DNA from: CAYFZO01 sp965226235
GTDB taxonomy: Bacteria > Pseudomonadota > Gammaproteobacteria > Poriferisulfidales > Oxydemutatoraceae
Direction of reading: 5' to 3'
Length of the DNA: 64,000 nucleotides
Assembly (NCBI GenBank): GCA_965226235.1
Contig: OZ245335.1
Span: 1,240,001 to 1,304,000, forward strand
Of the stretch, positions 33,732 through 41,805 are shown piece by piece. The first letter of the stretch is position 1; every line of letters starts with the position of its first letter. Below the pieces are notes generated by a model. The model was not told the DNA's origin. It did not search any database and worked only from the letters and a program-made list of their open reading frames with translations. The position numbers were made by a program, and so were the translations under genes.

Positions 33732-34118
33732 TTACTTCCCAATCACCATGATCGCATCCGCCTCGATACGTGCCCCTCGCGGCAGGGACGCCACACCAAC
33801 GACGGCACGCGCCGGGTAAGGGCGCGCAAAATACTCTCCCATTATTTCATTCACATGCTGAAAATTTTCAAGGTCGGTAAGGAACACGTTCAGCTTGACG
33901 ATATCATCCAGACCGCCGTTTGCGGCCTCGGCGACCGCCTTCAGGTTGTCAAAAACCCTGCGAATATGCACTTTGATATCGCCTTCGACCAGTTCCATCG
34001 TATCGGGTTCCAGCGGAATCTGACCCGAAAGGTAAACGACGTTATGTACAACGACCGCTTGCGAGTAGGCACCAATCGCCTGCGGTGCCGTTTGCGTGTC
34101 GATAATGCGTTTGCTCAT
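33732..34118 (-). CDS. ridA: Reactive intermediate deaminase RidA
   Basis: RidA (YjgF/YER057c/UK114) hydrolyses reactive enamine/imine intermediates. The 128-residue trimer-forming protein has AIGAYSQAVVVHNVVYLSGQ (core YSQAVVVHNVVYLSGQIPL), the middle segment LDDIVKLNVFLTDLENFQHVN and the C-terminal ARAVVGVASLPRGARIEADA. The conserved Arg there (in ARAVV) contacts the substrate carboxylate and is kept. It lies between spoT and recG, a common arrangement. Confidence 0.96.
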   Translation of the reverse strand: MSKRIIDTQTAPQAIGAYSQAVVVHNVVYLSGQIPLEPDTMELVEGDIKVHIRRVFDNLKAVAEAANGGLDDIVKLNVFLTDLENFQHVNEIMGEYFARPYPARAVVGVASLPRGARIEADAIMVIGK

Positions 34119-34159
34119 GGAAGTGCCTCTGGAAAATCAATTGGCTAACCAAGCCAGGG

Positions 34160-36397
34160 TTATCTTACGCGCGACACCTGAACATCCTTTGAAACACTGC
34201 GTATCTTGCGAATGATATCGGCCAGATGCTTGCGGTTCTTGACGCTGATCGTGAAATTCAGCAATGCCATTGCGCCAGGACGTTCTTCGATCGATATATT
34301 TTCGATATTCGAGCCCATCTGCGCGATCTTGTCCGCAATGACCGCGAGCATCCCGCGACGATGGTGGGTAACGGCGCGAATCGCGGCCGAGTATTCCGCC
34401 CCGGGCGGTTCGTTTTTCGACCACTGTAGTAGAAGATCCTGTCCATTTTTCGTGTTGTGTCGGTTGATATTGTGGCAGTTGTCACGATGCACGACCAGAC
34501 CCTTCCCCAAATTCAGGATTCCGATGATGCTGTCCCCCGGGATCGGGTGACAACACTTTGCGTACGTAACTACGATACCTTCGGTCCCGGTGATCTCGAG
34601 CGGGGTTTCTGCAACGTGGCGATCCTGGAACGGCTCGAGTAGCCTCCGGGTAATCAATGAAGGTATCTGGTTTCCCAGACCGATCTCGCGGAATAACTCC
34701 TCCGAGTGTTTGAGGCCAAGTTCCCGCAACACGGTTGACCATTGCCCGGACCTGATTTCATCGAGTCTGCTGCCGTGGCTGCTGAGCGCGTTGTCCAGCA
34801 GGCGCTTGCCAAGCTTGACGGAAGATTTGTCGCTGGTCTTTTTCAGGCAGTTATGAATCGCGGCACGTGCCTTTGCCGTGACCGTAAATCCCAGCCACAA
34901 CGGCGTCGGACGCATCTTTTTATCGGTGACGATTTCGACGCTCTGCCCGTTTTTAAGCTCGGTGCTCAAAGCGGCGTGGCGATTGTCTATCAGTGCTTTC
35001 GCGCAGGACAGCCCGATGTCGGTGTGTACCGCGAAAGCAAAATCAAGCGCGGTCGCACCGCGCGGCAGGTTCATGATCTCCCCTTGCGGCGTAAACACAT
35101 ACACCTCATCGGGGAACAGATCGACCTTGACGTTTTCAAGAAACTCAGCCGAACTGCCGGCGTGTCTATGCAACTCCATCAGGCGGTGGGTCCATGCCTG
35201 CGCTAACGAATGACCTTTGCCGCTGCCGCCTTCGCCGGTTTTGTACATGGCGTGCGCGGCGATGCCCTGCTCGGCGACATGATCCATATCCTGGGTGCGG
35301 ATCTGGATTTCCATGGGTGCCGCGTGCGTGCCGAACAGCACCGTATGCAGTGATTGATAGCCGTTGCTTTTGGGGATGGCGATATAGTCCTTGAAGCACC
35401 CCGGCTTCGGTGTATACAAGCTGTGAACGAGACCCAGCGCACGGTAGCAATCATCGACGCGATCGACGATCAACCGCAAGGCAAACAGATCAAGGACTTG
35501 CGAAAACTTCAAATGCTTTTCCCGCATTTTTTTGTAAACGCCGTAAACGCTTTTGCGCCGACTCTCGATTTCATGGGAAATGTCCGCCAGCGCAAGAAGC
35601 TTATTGATGCTACGTTCCATGCCGATCATCAGCTTTTTGCAGCGCCGCTCACTTTTCTTGATCGCTTCGGACAACCCCCGATAGCGCAACGGGTACAGTG
35701 TCTTGAATCCCAACTCTTCGAATTCACGGCGCAGTCTGTCCATGCCGAGACGTTGCGCGATCGGCGCGTAGATCTCGAGCGTCTCTCTGGCAACAAGCTT
35801 TTGCTTGTGCGCGGAGAGATGGCGCAGGGTACGCATATTGTGCAGTCGATCGATCAGCTTCAGTAAAATCACGCGCCGGTCTTTCGACATGGCGAGGATC
35901 ATCTTCTGGAAGTTGGCAGCCTGGCTGGATTCCCGGGTTGCGAACTGCAGGTGGTCTATCTTGCTTACACCGTCGACAATTTTTGCGACTTCGGCGCCAA
36001 ACTTCCTGGCGAGCCGATGTCTCGTAATATGGGTATCTTCCAGGACATCGTGCAGGATCCCGGCGATGATGGTCGTGGCGTCAAACCGCAGTTGCGCCAT
36101 CAGTTGAGCGACTTTTACCGGATGGGAAATATAGGGTTCTCCAGACATACGCATTTGCCCGCTGTGCGCTTTGGCACTGAACAAATAAGCCTGGCGGATC
36201 GCGTCTATGTCCTGGGGTGAGAGATAAGCCTCGAGCGTGGTTTCAAGCTCATCAAGCAACTCGCCGCCCTCCACCTCGGGCAACGGGCGACCGGTCTTGT
36301 TCCCGGAACGTTTGTGCAGCAACGACCTGCCGGCATCTCCTCCGATTCTTCCAGCCGCATCAGAAGAAGTTGCGGAACGAGCGCGCATGGTTGCCAA
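34160..36397 (-). CDS. spoT: Bifunctional (p)ppGpp synthetase/hydrolase SpoT
   Basis: SpoT makes and degrades the stringent-response alarmone. The HD hydrolase part keeps its residues: YISHPVKVA and HDVLEDTHITRHRL, with RLHNMRTLRHL. The synthetase part has RRKSVYGVYKKMREK, IVDRVDDCYRALGLVHSLY and SNGYQSLHTVLFG. TGS (VYVFTPQGEIMNLPRGATALDFA core), helical and ACT domains follow. Length is 745, longer than the roughly 700 of E. coli; the first ~45 residues are basic and without homology, so the true start may be internal. It is upstream of ridA and downstream of rpoZ. Confidence 0.96.
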   Translation of the reverse strand: MATMRARSATSSDAAGRIGGDAGRSLLHKRSGNKTGRPLPEVEGGELLDELETTLEAYLSPQDIDAIRQAYLFSAKAHSGQMRMSGEPYISHPVKVAQLMAQLRFDATTIIAGILHDVLEDTHITRHRLARKFGAEVAKIVDGVSKIDHLQFATRESSQAANFQKMILAMSKDRRVILLKLIDRLHNMRTLRHLSAHKQKLVARETLEIYAPIAQRLGMDRLRREFEELGFKTLYPLRYRGLSEAIKKSERRCKKLMIGMERSINKLLALADISHEIESRRKSVYGVYKKMREKHLKFSQVLDLFALRLIVDRVDDCYRALGLVHSLYTPKPGCFKDYIAIPKSNGYQSLHTVLFGTHAAPMEIQIRTQDMDHVAEQGIAAHAMYKTGEGGSGKGHSLAQAWTHRLMELHRHAGSSAEFLENVKVDLFPDEVYVFTPQGEIMNLPRGATALDFAFAVHTDIGLSCAKALIDNRHAALSTELKNGQSVEIVTDKKMRPTPLWLGFTVTAKARAAIHNCLKKTSDKSSVKLGKRLLDNALSSHGSRLDEIRSGQWSTVLRELGLKHSEELFREIGLGNQIPSLITRRLLEPFQDRHVAETPLEITGTEGIVVTYAKCCHPIPGDSIIGILNLGKGLVVHRDNCHNINRHNTKNGQDLLLQWSKNEPPGAEYSAAIRAVTHHRRGMLAVIADKIAQMGSNIENISIEERPGAMALLNFTISVKNRKHLADIIRKIRSVSKDVQVSRVR

Positions 36398-36472
36398 TCA
36401 GCAACCCCAATTGCAGATCATGCTTCTCCTCATCGGGGTGCTTTCCGGAAATGAATCCTGCTATGGGATGGC

Positions 36473-37006
36473 CTATCCTGTGGTGTCGGTATCGGTTTTT
36501 TTCGCATTGCCGCCGTTGGTTCCTGTAACGGGCAAATCGATCTCTTCGCTCGTGAATGCAGCGCCCTGCAGGGTGCTTTCCTTTTGGCCCGGATTCACCC
36601 CGACACCGCTACCGTTCTCGCCCTGTGGATGACCCTCCACCGAATCGGTCGCCTTCGGCGGCAACATGCCCGCCGAGGGTTCAGCGCCACCCGGAGCAAC
36701 TTCATCCTCCTCTATCTCGCCAAGCGCACGGGCCATGTTTCTTTGATTCATGAGCCCATGGTTGATCAACTCAGCCAACTCCGAGTCTGCGGTGGCGTCT
36801 TTGATCAGCGGTTCGGTGAAGACCTCCTTGCCAACCAGACCAGCGGCAATCTCACGCAGTGCGATAATGCTCGACTTCTCGCCGCTGTCTTCGATCCGGG
36901 GGGTGCTCCCCTCCTGTAATTGCCGCGCCCTGCGGCTCGCAACCAACACCAACTGGAAGTGGTTGCTGATTTTCTCCAGACAATCCTCAATAGTAATCCT
37001 TGCCAT
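36473..37006 (-). CDS. rpoZ: RNA polymerase omega subunit with a long C-terminal tail
   Basis: Omega helps fold and stabilise the beta' subunit and takes part in ppGpp binding. The N-terminal 90 residues are canonical: MARITIEDCLEKISNHFQLV, ASRRARQLQEG and KSSIIALREIAAGLV. After about residue 100 the sequence becomes low-complexity and probably disordered, rich in Gly, Pro, Glu and Thr, ending TGGNAKKTDTDTTG-like. Total length of 177 is about twice the usual 70-90. The tail has no recognised domain. Between gmk and spoT as expected. Confidence 0.95.
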   Translation of the reverse strand: MARITIEDCLEKISNHFQLVLVASRRARQLQEGSTPRIEDSGEKSSIIALREIAAGLVGKEVFTEPLIKDATADSELAELINHGLMNQRNMARALGEIEEDEVAPGGAEPSAGMLPPKATDSVEGHPQGENGSGVGVNPGQKESTLQGAAFTSEEIDLPVTGTNGGNAKKTDTDTTG

Positions 37007-37070
37007 GTTTCCCTCCGTAATACGCTTAATCTGTCCATTGTAGGCATTGCCTGCTCAAGATCAATGGGGA

Positions 37071-37694
37071 TCAGCTCATGGATGGATCCCCATCGATCCT
37101 TCGCAGCGCTGTTTCGACCAAGGCCAACTCGGTCTGGGTGGGTGGCTGGTTCAGCAATAATCGTTTCAGGGCCTTGCAGGTGGTGTCAAAGTCTTCGTTG
37201 ACAATCCGCGCGTCAAATTCTCCGTGGTGGCGTATTTCTTCGCGTGCCTTGCCAAGTCGGTACCCTATAGCTTCTGGGGAATCCTGGCAACGTCGTTGCA
37301 GGCGAGCTTCCAGCGATTCGATCGAAGGCGGCAAGATGAATATGGAGAAGGCGCTTGCAAAATTGCGCTTGACCTGTTGCGCGCCCTGCCAATCAATTTC
37401 AAGCACGATCGAAATCCCTTCGGCAATTTTTTTTTCGACCTCATCTCGCGCGGTGCCATAGAAATGCCGAAAAACTTCGGCATGCTCGAGAAAACGCCCG
37501 GCGTCTTTCATCCGGTGAAACTCCTGGGCGGAAACAAAATAATAGTCGCGACCGTGCTTCTCGTTTTCTCGTGGAGGGCGCGTCGTGTAAGAGACCGAGA
37601 CACGAAACAGCGGCAGGTCGGCCAGCACCCGTTTCAGCAGCGAGGTTTTCCCGACGCCCGAGGCACCCGCAACTATGAACAGCTTCCCGGTCAC
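37071..37694 (-). CDS. gmk: Guanylate kinase
   Basis: Gmk phosphorylates GMP to GDP. The 207-residue protein has a P-loop near the N-terminus (VAGASGVGKTSLLKRV; most homologues have GPSGAGKSS). The GMP-binding signature SVSYTTRPPRENEKHGRDYYF (core SYTTRPPRENEKHG) follows, then EIDWQGAQQVK and IFILPPSIESLEARL. A 64-bp gap to rpoZ is normal. The trkH gene upstream on the same strand is separated by only 27 bp, which joins two conserved blocks that are often apart. Confidence 0.96.
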   Translation of the reverse strand: MTGKLFIVAGASGVGKTSLLKRVLADLPLFRVSVSYTTRPPRENEKHGRDYYFVSAQEFHRMKDAGRFLEHAEVFRHFYGTARDEVEKKIAEGISIVLEIDWQGAQQVKRNFASAFSIFILPPSIESLEARLQRRCQDSPEAIGYRLGKAREEIRHHGEFDARIVNEDFDTTCKALKRLLLNQPPTQTELALVETALRRIDGDPSMS

Positions 37695-37721
37695 AAATCC
37701 TGGATCACGTCACGGGGCCGG

Positions 37722-39167
37722 CTATTTTCTCCAGAACATCGGGGTGAATACTACCAGCAGGGTGAATATTTCGAGCCTGCCGAGCAGCATCGAGACACAC
37801 AACAGCCATTTGTCGTAGGTGCCCAACCCAACGTAGTTTTCGCTTACCTGCCCCAGCCCGGGACCCAGGTTGTTCAGGGTCGCGGCGACCGCGGAAAACG
37901 CAGTGACTTCGTCGACGCCGGACACCATCAACAACATGACCATCAGGGTGAACACACCGATATAGGCAGAAAAAAAACCCCAGACCGCGTTCATAACCCG
38001 TGGCTCGACATTCTTGCCGTTGATCTTCACCGGAACCTCGGCTTTGGGGTGCAGGAGACAAACCATTTCACGCACGCCTTGCTTGATCAACAGCCAGATC
38101 CGGATCACCTTGATGCCGCCACCGGTCGATCCGGCGCATCCGCCGACGAAGCTTGCGGAGAGTAACAGCGCGGTCAGGAATGTCGGCCACTCGCTGTAAT
38201 CGGTCGTGGTAAAGCCGCTGGTCGTGGCAAAAGAAACCGCCTGGAAAACGCCATGGTAAAAAATTTTCACATCGCCGTCGGCCTGCACCAACAGGTATAC
38301 GCTGACGATAGCCAGCAACACACACACCACCGAGAGATAAACCTTGAATTCGCTGTCTTGGCGATAGGGTACCAAAGTGCGCTTCCGTAGCGCCAGAAAA
38401 TGCAAGGCAAAATTGGCTGCGGAAATCAACATGAAAACAACCGCGACGATATTGATCCTGACGCTGTCAAAATAGCCAATGCTCTGGTCATGCGTAGAGA
38501 ATCCGCCGATGGCGATTGTCGAAAACCCGTGACAAACCGCGTCGAAAGCGTCCATGCCAGCCAGGTAATAACTGCCAGCGCACAGGACCGTAAGCAGCAG
38601 GTACACATACCACAACGCTTTGGCAGTTTCGTGGATGCGCGGCGTGATCCTGGTATTCTTGATCGGCCCCGGCGTTTCGGTTTTATACAATTGCATTCCA
38701 CCGACACCCAGCATCGGCAGCACCGCAATGGCCAGAATGATGATGCCCAGCCCACCCAGCCACTGCAAAAACTGTCGGTAGAACAGAATCGCACGTGGCA
38801 GTTCATCAAGCCCTGTCAACACAGTCGCGCCGGTGGTCGTCAGTCCTGAAACCGACTCGAAAACCGACTCGACAAACCCGATATCCGGCTGTTCTCCCAG
38901 ATAAAACGGCAAGGCCCCGAATAAGCCGAGCACCACCCAAATCAGCACCGCCGACAAAAACCCATCGCGCAGCCGCAGATCTTTCGTGGCATTGCGCGCA
39001 GGGAACCACAGCACCAGACCCGTGCCGGCAGTGATCCCGAAGGCAAGGATAAACGGTGACGATTCGCTTTCCGCGTAAAGCAAACCGACCAATACCGGTA
39101 TCAGCATCGCCACGCTGAAGAGAACCAGCAGCGCGCCAATCACTCTTTGCACGGATAGTAGATGCAT
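37722..39167 (-). CDS. trkH: Trk potassium uptake protein, membrane subunit TrkH
   Basis: TrkH is the K+-translocating channel-like subunit that works with cytoplasmic TrkA. The 481-residue protein has about 10-12 membrane helices and the repeated P-loop segments with selectivity glycines, for example SGLTTTGATVLTGLDELP, FSTIAIGGFSTHDQSIGYFD (core GGFSTHD), ATTSGFTTTDYSEWP and LNNLGPGLGQV. Its first base is shared with the end of trkA (39167), so the two are translationally linked. It transports K+ with H+ or driven by ATP binding in E. coli. Confidence 0.96.
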   Translation of the reverse strand: MHLLSVQRVIGALLVLFSVAMLIPVLVGLLYAESESSPFILAFGITAGTGLVLWFPARNATKDLRLRDGFLSAVLIWVVLGLFGALPFYLGEQPDIGFVESVFESVSGLTTTGATVLTGLDELPRAILFYRQFLQWLGGLGIIILAIAVLPMLGVGGMQLYKTETPGPIKNTRITPRIHETAKALWYVYLLLTVLCAGSYYLAGMDAFDAVCHGFSTIAIGGFSTHDQSIGYFDSVRINIVAVVFMLISAANFALHFLALRKRTLVPYRQDSEFKVYLSVVCVLLAIVSVYLLVQADGDVKIFYHGVFQAVSFATTSGFTTTDYSEWPTFLTALLLSASFVGGCAGSTGGGIKVIRIWLLIKQGVREMVCLLHPKAEVPVKINGKNVEPRVMNAVWGFFSAYIGVFTLMVMLLMVSGVDEVTAFSAVAATLNNLGPGLGQVSENYVGLGTYDKWLLCVSMLLGRLEIFTLLVVFTPMFWRK

Positions 39168-40543
39168 CAGATGAAAGTGGCGCTGACCTGGAAAAGCTTT
39201 TCGACTTCCGGGATGCGGCGTTTGTCGCTTAAAAACAGGATGACGTGATCGCCGGGCTCGATCGTCACGTTGTGATAGGCCATAAAGATCCTGTCGCCAC
39301 GAACCACGGCGTTGATGGTGGCGTCGCGGGGGGGGCGAATGTCCTGCACCCTGCGTCCAACCAGTTGCGATGTACTGGAGTCGCCGTGGGCGATGCCTTC
39401 GATCGCTTCAGCCGCACCGTATCTTAGCGAGTGCACCTTGACCAGATCGCCCTTGCGAATGTGGCGCAACAACGCTCCGATGGAATCCTTCTGGGGTGAA
39501 ATGGTGATGTCTATGCTGCTTTCGCGCATCATTTCGACGTAGCTGGTGCGATTGACCAGCGCCATGACCTTGCGCGCTCCCAGATGCTTGGCAAGCATCG
39601 CCGACAGGATGTTGTCCTCATCGTCGCTGGTCAACGCGCAAAACACATCGGCATGGTCGATATTTTCTTCCCGCAGGATTTCTTCGCTCGAGGCATCGCC
39701 ATGCAATACCAGCACGTGATTGAAATACTCGGCGAGATAGCTTGCGCGAGACTGGTCCTGCTCGATGATCTTGACCTTGTACCTGCCGTTGAGCGTTTCA
39801 GCCAGATGCGCGCCGATTCGACCGCCGCCGGCAATCACAATACGCGAGTAACGCTCCCTGGCGTTGCGCAAAGCCAGGGTGATCTCAGGGACATGCTCAG
39901 GCGCCGCAAGGAAGAATATTTCGTCGTTGCTGTGCAGACGGGTCGTTCCGCCAGGGATGATGAACTCGGTGTCACGATAGATCGCGGATATGCACACTTC
40001 CACGTCAGGCAGCAGGCTGGGGATATCGCCTACCTGCCTGTCGATCAATCGACCGCCACGCTCCGCTTTCATCGCGACCATCAACAAGTACCGCCTGGCA
40101 AACTCGACGACCTCGAACGCGCCAGGATAGTCGATCAGCCGCGCGATGTTTTCCGACACCAGCCGCTCGGGGTTGATCAGCATATCGATCGGCACCGCGT
40201 CCTTTTTGAACAGCAGGTCGCTATGGTCGAGATACTGCGTCGAATGAATGCGGGCAATTTTTTTCGGGGTGTTGAATATGGTATTCGCAACCCGGCAGGC
40301 AACCATGTTGACTTCATCGCTGGGGGTCAACGCGATCAGCATGTCGGCGTTCTCGGCATCGGCGCTCTGCAGCACGTCGGGGTGCGAAGGAAATCCGGAA
40401 ACTATCTTGAGATCGGCTTGTTCCTGGTACCGTCTGAGCTTTTCGATGTCCTCATCTACCAGCGTGATATCGTTCGCTTCGTCGGCGAGGATGCGCGCGA
40501 GCGACCCGCCTACGTGGCTTGCACCGAGAATGATGATCTTCAT
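39167..40543 (-). CDS. trkA: Trk potassium uptake regulator TrkA
   Basis: TrkA is a peripheral protein with two RCK units that bind NAD(H)/ATP and gate TrkH. The 458-residue sequence shows two nucleotide-binding folds, IIILGASHVGGSLARIL (residues 3-19) and RIVIAGGGRIGAHLAETL (about 234-251), each followed by a TrkA-C domain. It overlaps trkH by one base, and ntrX (40543) shares its start base, giving compact coupling of all three genes. The order ntrX-trkA-trkH is conserved in gammaproteobacteria. Confidence 0.97.
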   Translation of the reverse strand: MKIIILGASHVGGSLARILADEANDITLVDEDIEKLRRYQEQADLKIVSGFPSHPDVLQSADAENADMLIALTPSDEVNMVACRVANTIFNTPKKIARIHSTQYLDHSDLLFKKDAVPIDMLINPERLVSENIARLIDYPGAFEVVEFARRYLLMVAMKAERGGRLIDRQVGDIPSLLPDVEVCISAIYRDTEFIIPGGTTRLHSNDEIFFLAAPEHVPEITLALRNARERYSRIVIAGGGRIGAHLAETLNGRYKVKIIEQDQSRASYLAEYFNHVLVLHGDASSEEILREENIDHADVFCALTSDDEDNILSAMLAKHLGARKVMALVNRTSYVEMMRESSIDITISPQKDSIGALLRHIRKGDLVKVHSLRYGAAEAIEGIAHGDSSTSQLVGRRVQDIRPPRDATINAVVRGDRIFMAYHNVTIEPGDHVILFLSDKRRIPEVEKLFQVSATFI

Positions 40544-41805
40544 CAGCCCTTGTTGCCGTCATGCAAGGGAATATACAGCGAGCGCAACTTTCTGTAGAGA
40601 TTGGAACGCTCCATGCCGATTTTTTCTGCCACCCGACTGACGCTACCGTTAGCGAGTCTGAGTTGATGCATCAGGTAGGCGCGCTCGAAAATCGCGCGGG
40701 CTTCCCGAATCGGCTTGCTCATCGCCTGCTCTACCCAGATACGGGTTTCATCACCGTCGGCAGTCAGCTTTTCCAGCAACTCTTCGACCTCTTTCAGGGA
40801 AACATCCCCGTCTCCCCCTTCTTCCAGCAAACGGCACACGAACTCGTTGAGTTCATCCAGGTTATTCGGCCAGTCATGGTGCAGCATGCGGTTTTGCGCT
40901 GCGATGGAAAAACGCCGATAGGACAACTGACGCTGCTGACACCAGTAGTCGGTACAGGCACTGATCAACTCCGGCATATCCTCCACATGGTCCCGCAACG
41001 CGGCAACGGCGATTTCTACCACGTCCATCCCGCTATCGCCGGCAAGTTCCGGGAGCGTGTTGGAACCGGTAATGATCAGCCGCGCCCGGCCAGGTTTGAA
41101 CCTGTCAGCAAACAGCACCATGGCCTGGCGCGTCGACGGTGGCAACTCGTTGGCGTGTCGTACTACCAAAGTGCCGGACGAGGTTTTTGCCAACGTCGCG
41201 AGGAAAGTCTTTTCATCCATCACGGCACCGTGCAAAGAAGCAAACGCGCCGCTACGTCCGTCGCCAAGGGAATGAATATACCGTGCCAGAGCCGTCTTCC
41301 CGGTACCGGGCTCACCGACGATCGATACGTTGCTGCCACTTTGCGCAAGCTGTATCGCCTGCTTGCGCAGGGCACGCGTCGCTTCGCTTTGGCCGACGGG
41401 TTCCCGGATCGGCGGCAGCGCCGTTTGCGGCTCGATCCGGTCCGACAGCGCCTGATATACGCTTTGCAACAGCTTCGCCGTGGTGAGCGGTTTCTCGATG
41501 AATTCATATGCGCCCAGACGGGTCGCTTCTATGGCGGTTTCTACTGTGCCGTGCCCCGACATAATGATCACGGGCGTAGCAAGCGGCGCTGTTTTCTGCC
41601 AGTCTTTCAGCAAGCTGATGCCGTCTTCCCCCGGCATCCAGATATCGAGCAGCACCAGGTCAGGACGCTGCCTGATGAATTGAGCCCGCGCCTGACGCGT
41701 ATCGCGCGCGGTACTCACTTCAAATCCCTCGTCCCTGAGAATGTCTTCGACCAAGGCACAAATATCCGGCTCGTCGTCAACAACGAGTATCTGAATGGCG
41801 CTCAT
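40543..41805 (-). CDS. ntrX: NtrX-like response regulator without the sigma-54 contact loop
   Basis: NtrX is the response regulator paired with NtrY. The receiver domain is intact, with phosphoacceptor Asp54 in LVLLDIWMPGEDG. The central AAA+ region keeps Walker A (GEPGTGKTALARY, 164-176) but lacks GAFTGA: LHGAVMDEKTFLATL stands where the loop should be. Walker B is also degenerate (GTLVVRHANEL). The C-terminus has a Fis-type helix-turn-helix (GSVSRVAEKIGMERSNLYRKL). At 420 residues it is shorter than NtrC-type activators. It probably binds DNA without activating sigma-54 polymerase. Overlaps ntrY by 4 bp. Confidence 0.92.
   Translation of the reverse strand: MSAIQILVVDDEPDICALVEDILRDEGFEVSTARDTRQARAQFIRQRPDLVLLDIWMPGEDGISLLKDWQKTAPLATPVIIMSGHGTVETAIEATRLGAYEFIEKPLTTAKLLQSVYQALSDRIEPQTALPPIREPVGQSEATRALRKQAIQLAQSGSNVSIVGEPGTGKTALARYIHSLGDGRSGAFASLHGAVMDEKTFLATLAKTSSGTLVVRHANELPPSTRQAMVLFADRFKPGRARLIITGSNTLPELAGDSGMDVVEIAVAALRDHVEDMPELISACTDYWCQQRQLSYRRFSIAAQNRMLHHDWPNNLDELNEFVCRLLEEGGDGDVSLKEVEELLEKLTADGDETRIWVEQAMSKPIREARAIFERAYLMHQLRLANGSVSRVAEKIGMERSNLYRKLRSLYIPLHDGNKG

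Noticed and set aside
37224..38165. 313-residue plus-strand open frame across gmk and trkH
   Set aside because: It crosses two well-supported minus-strand genes and has no motif.
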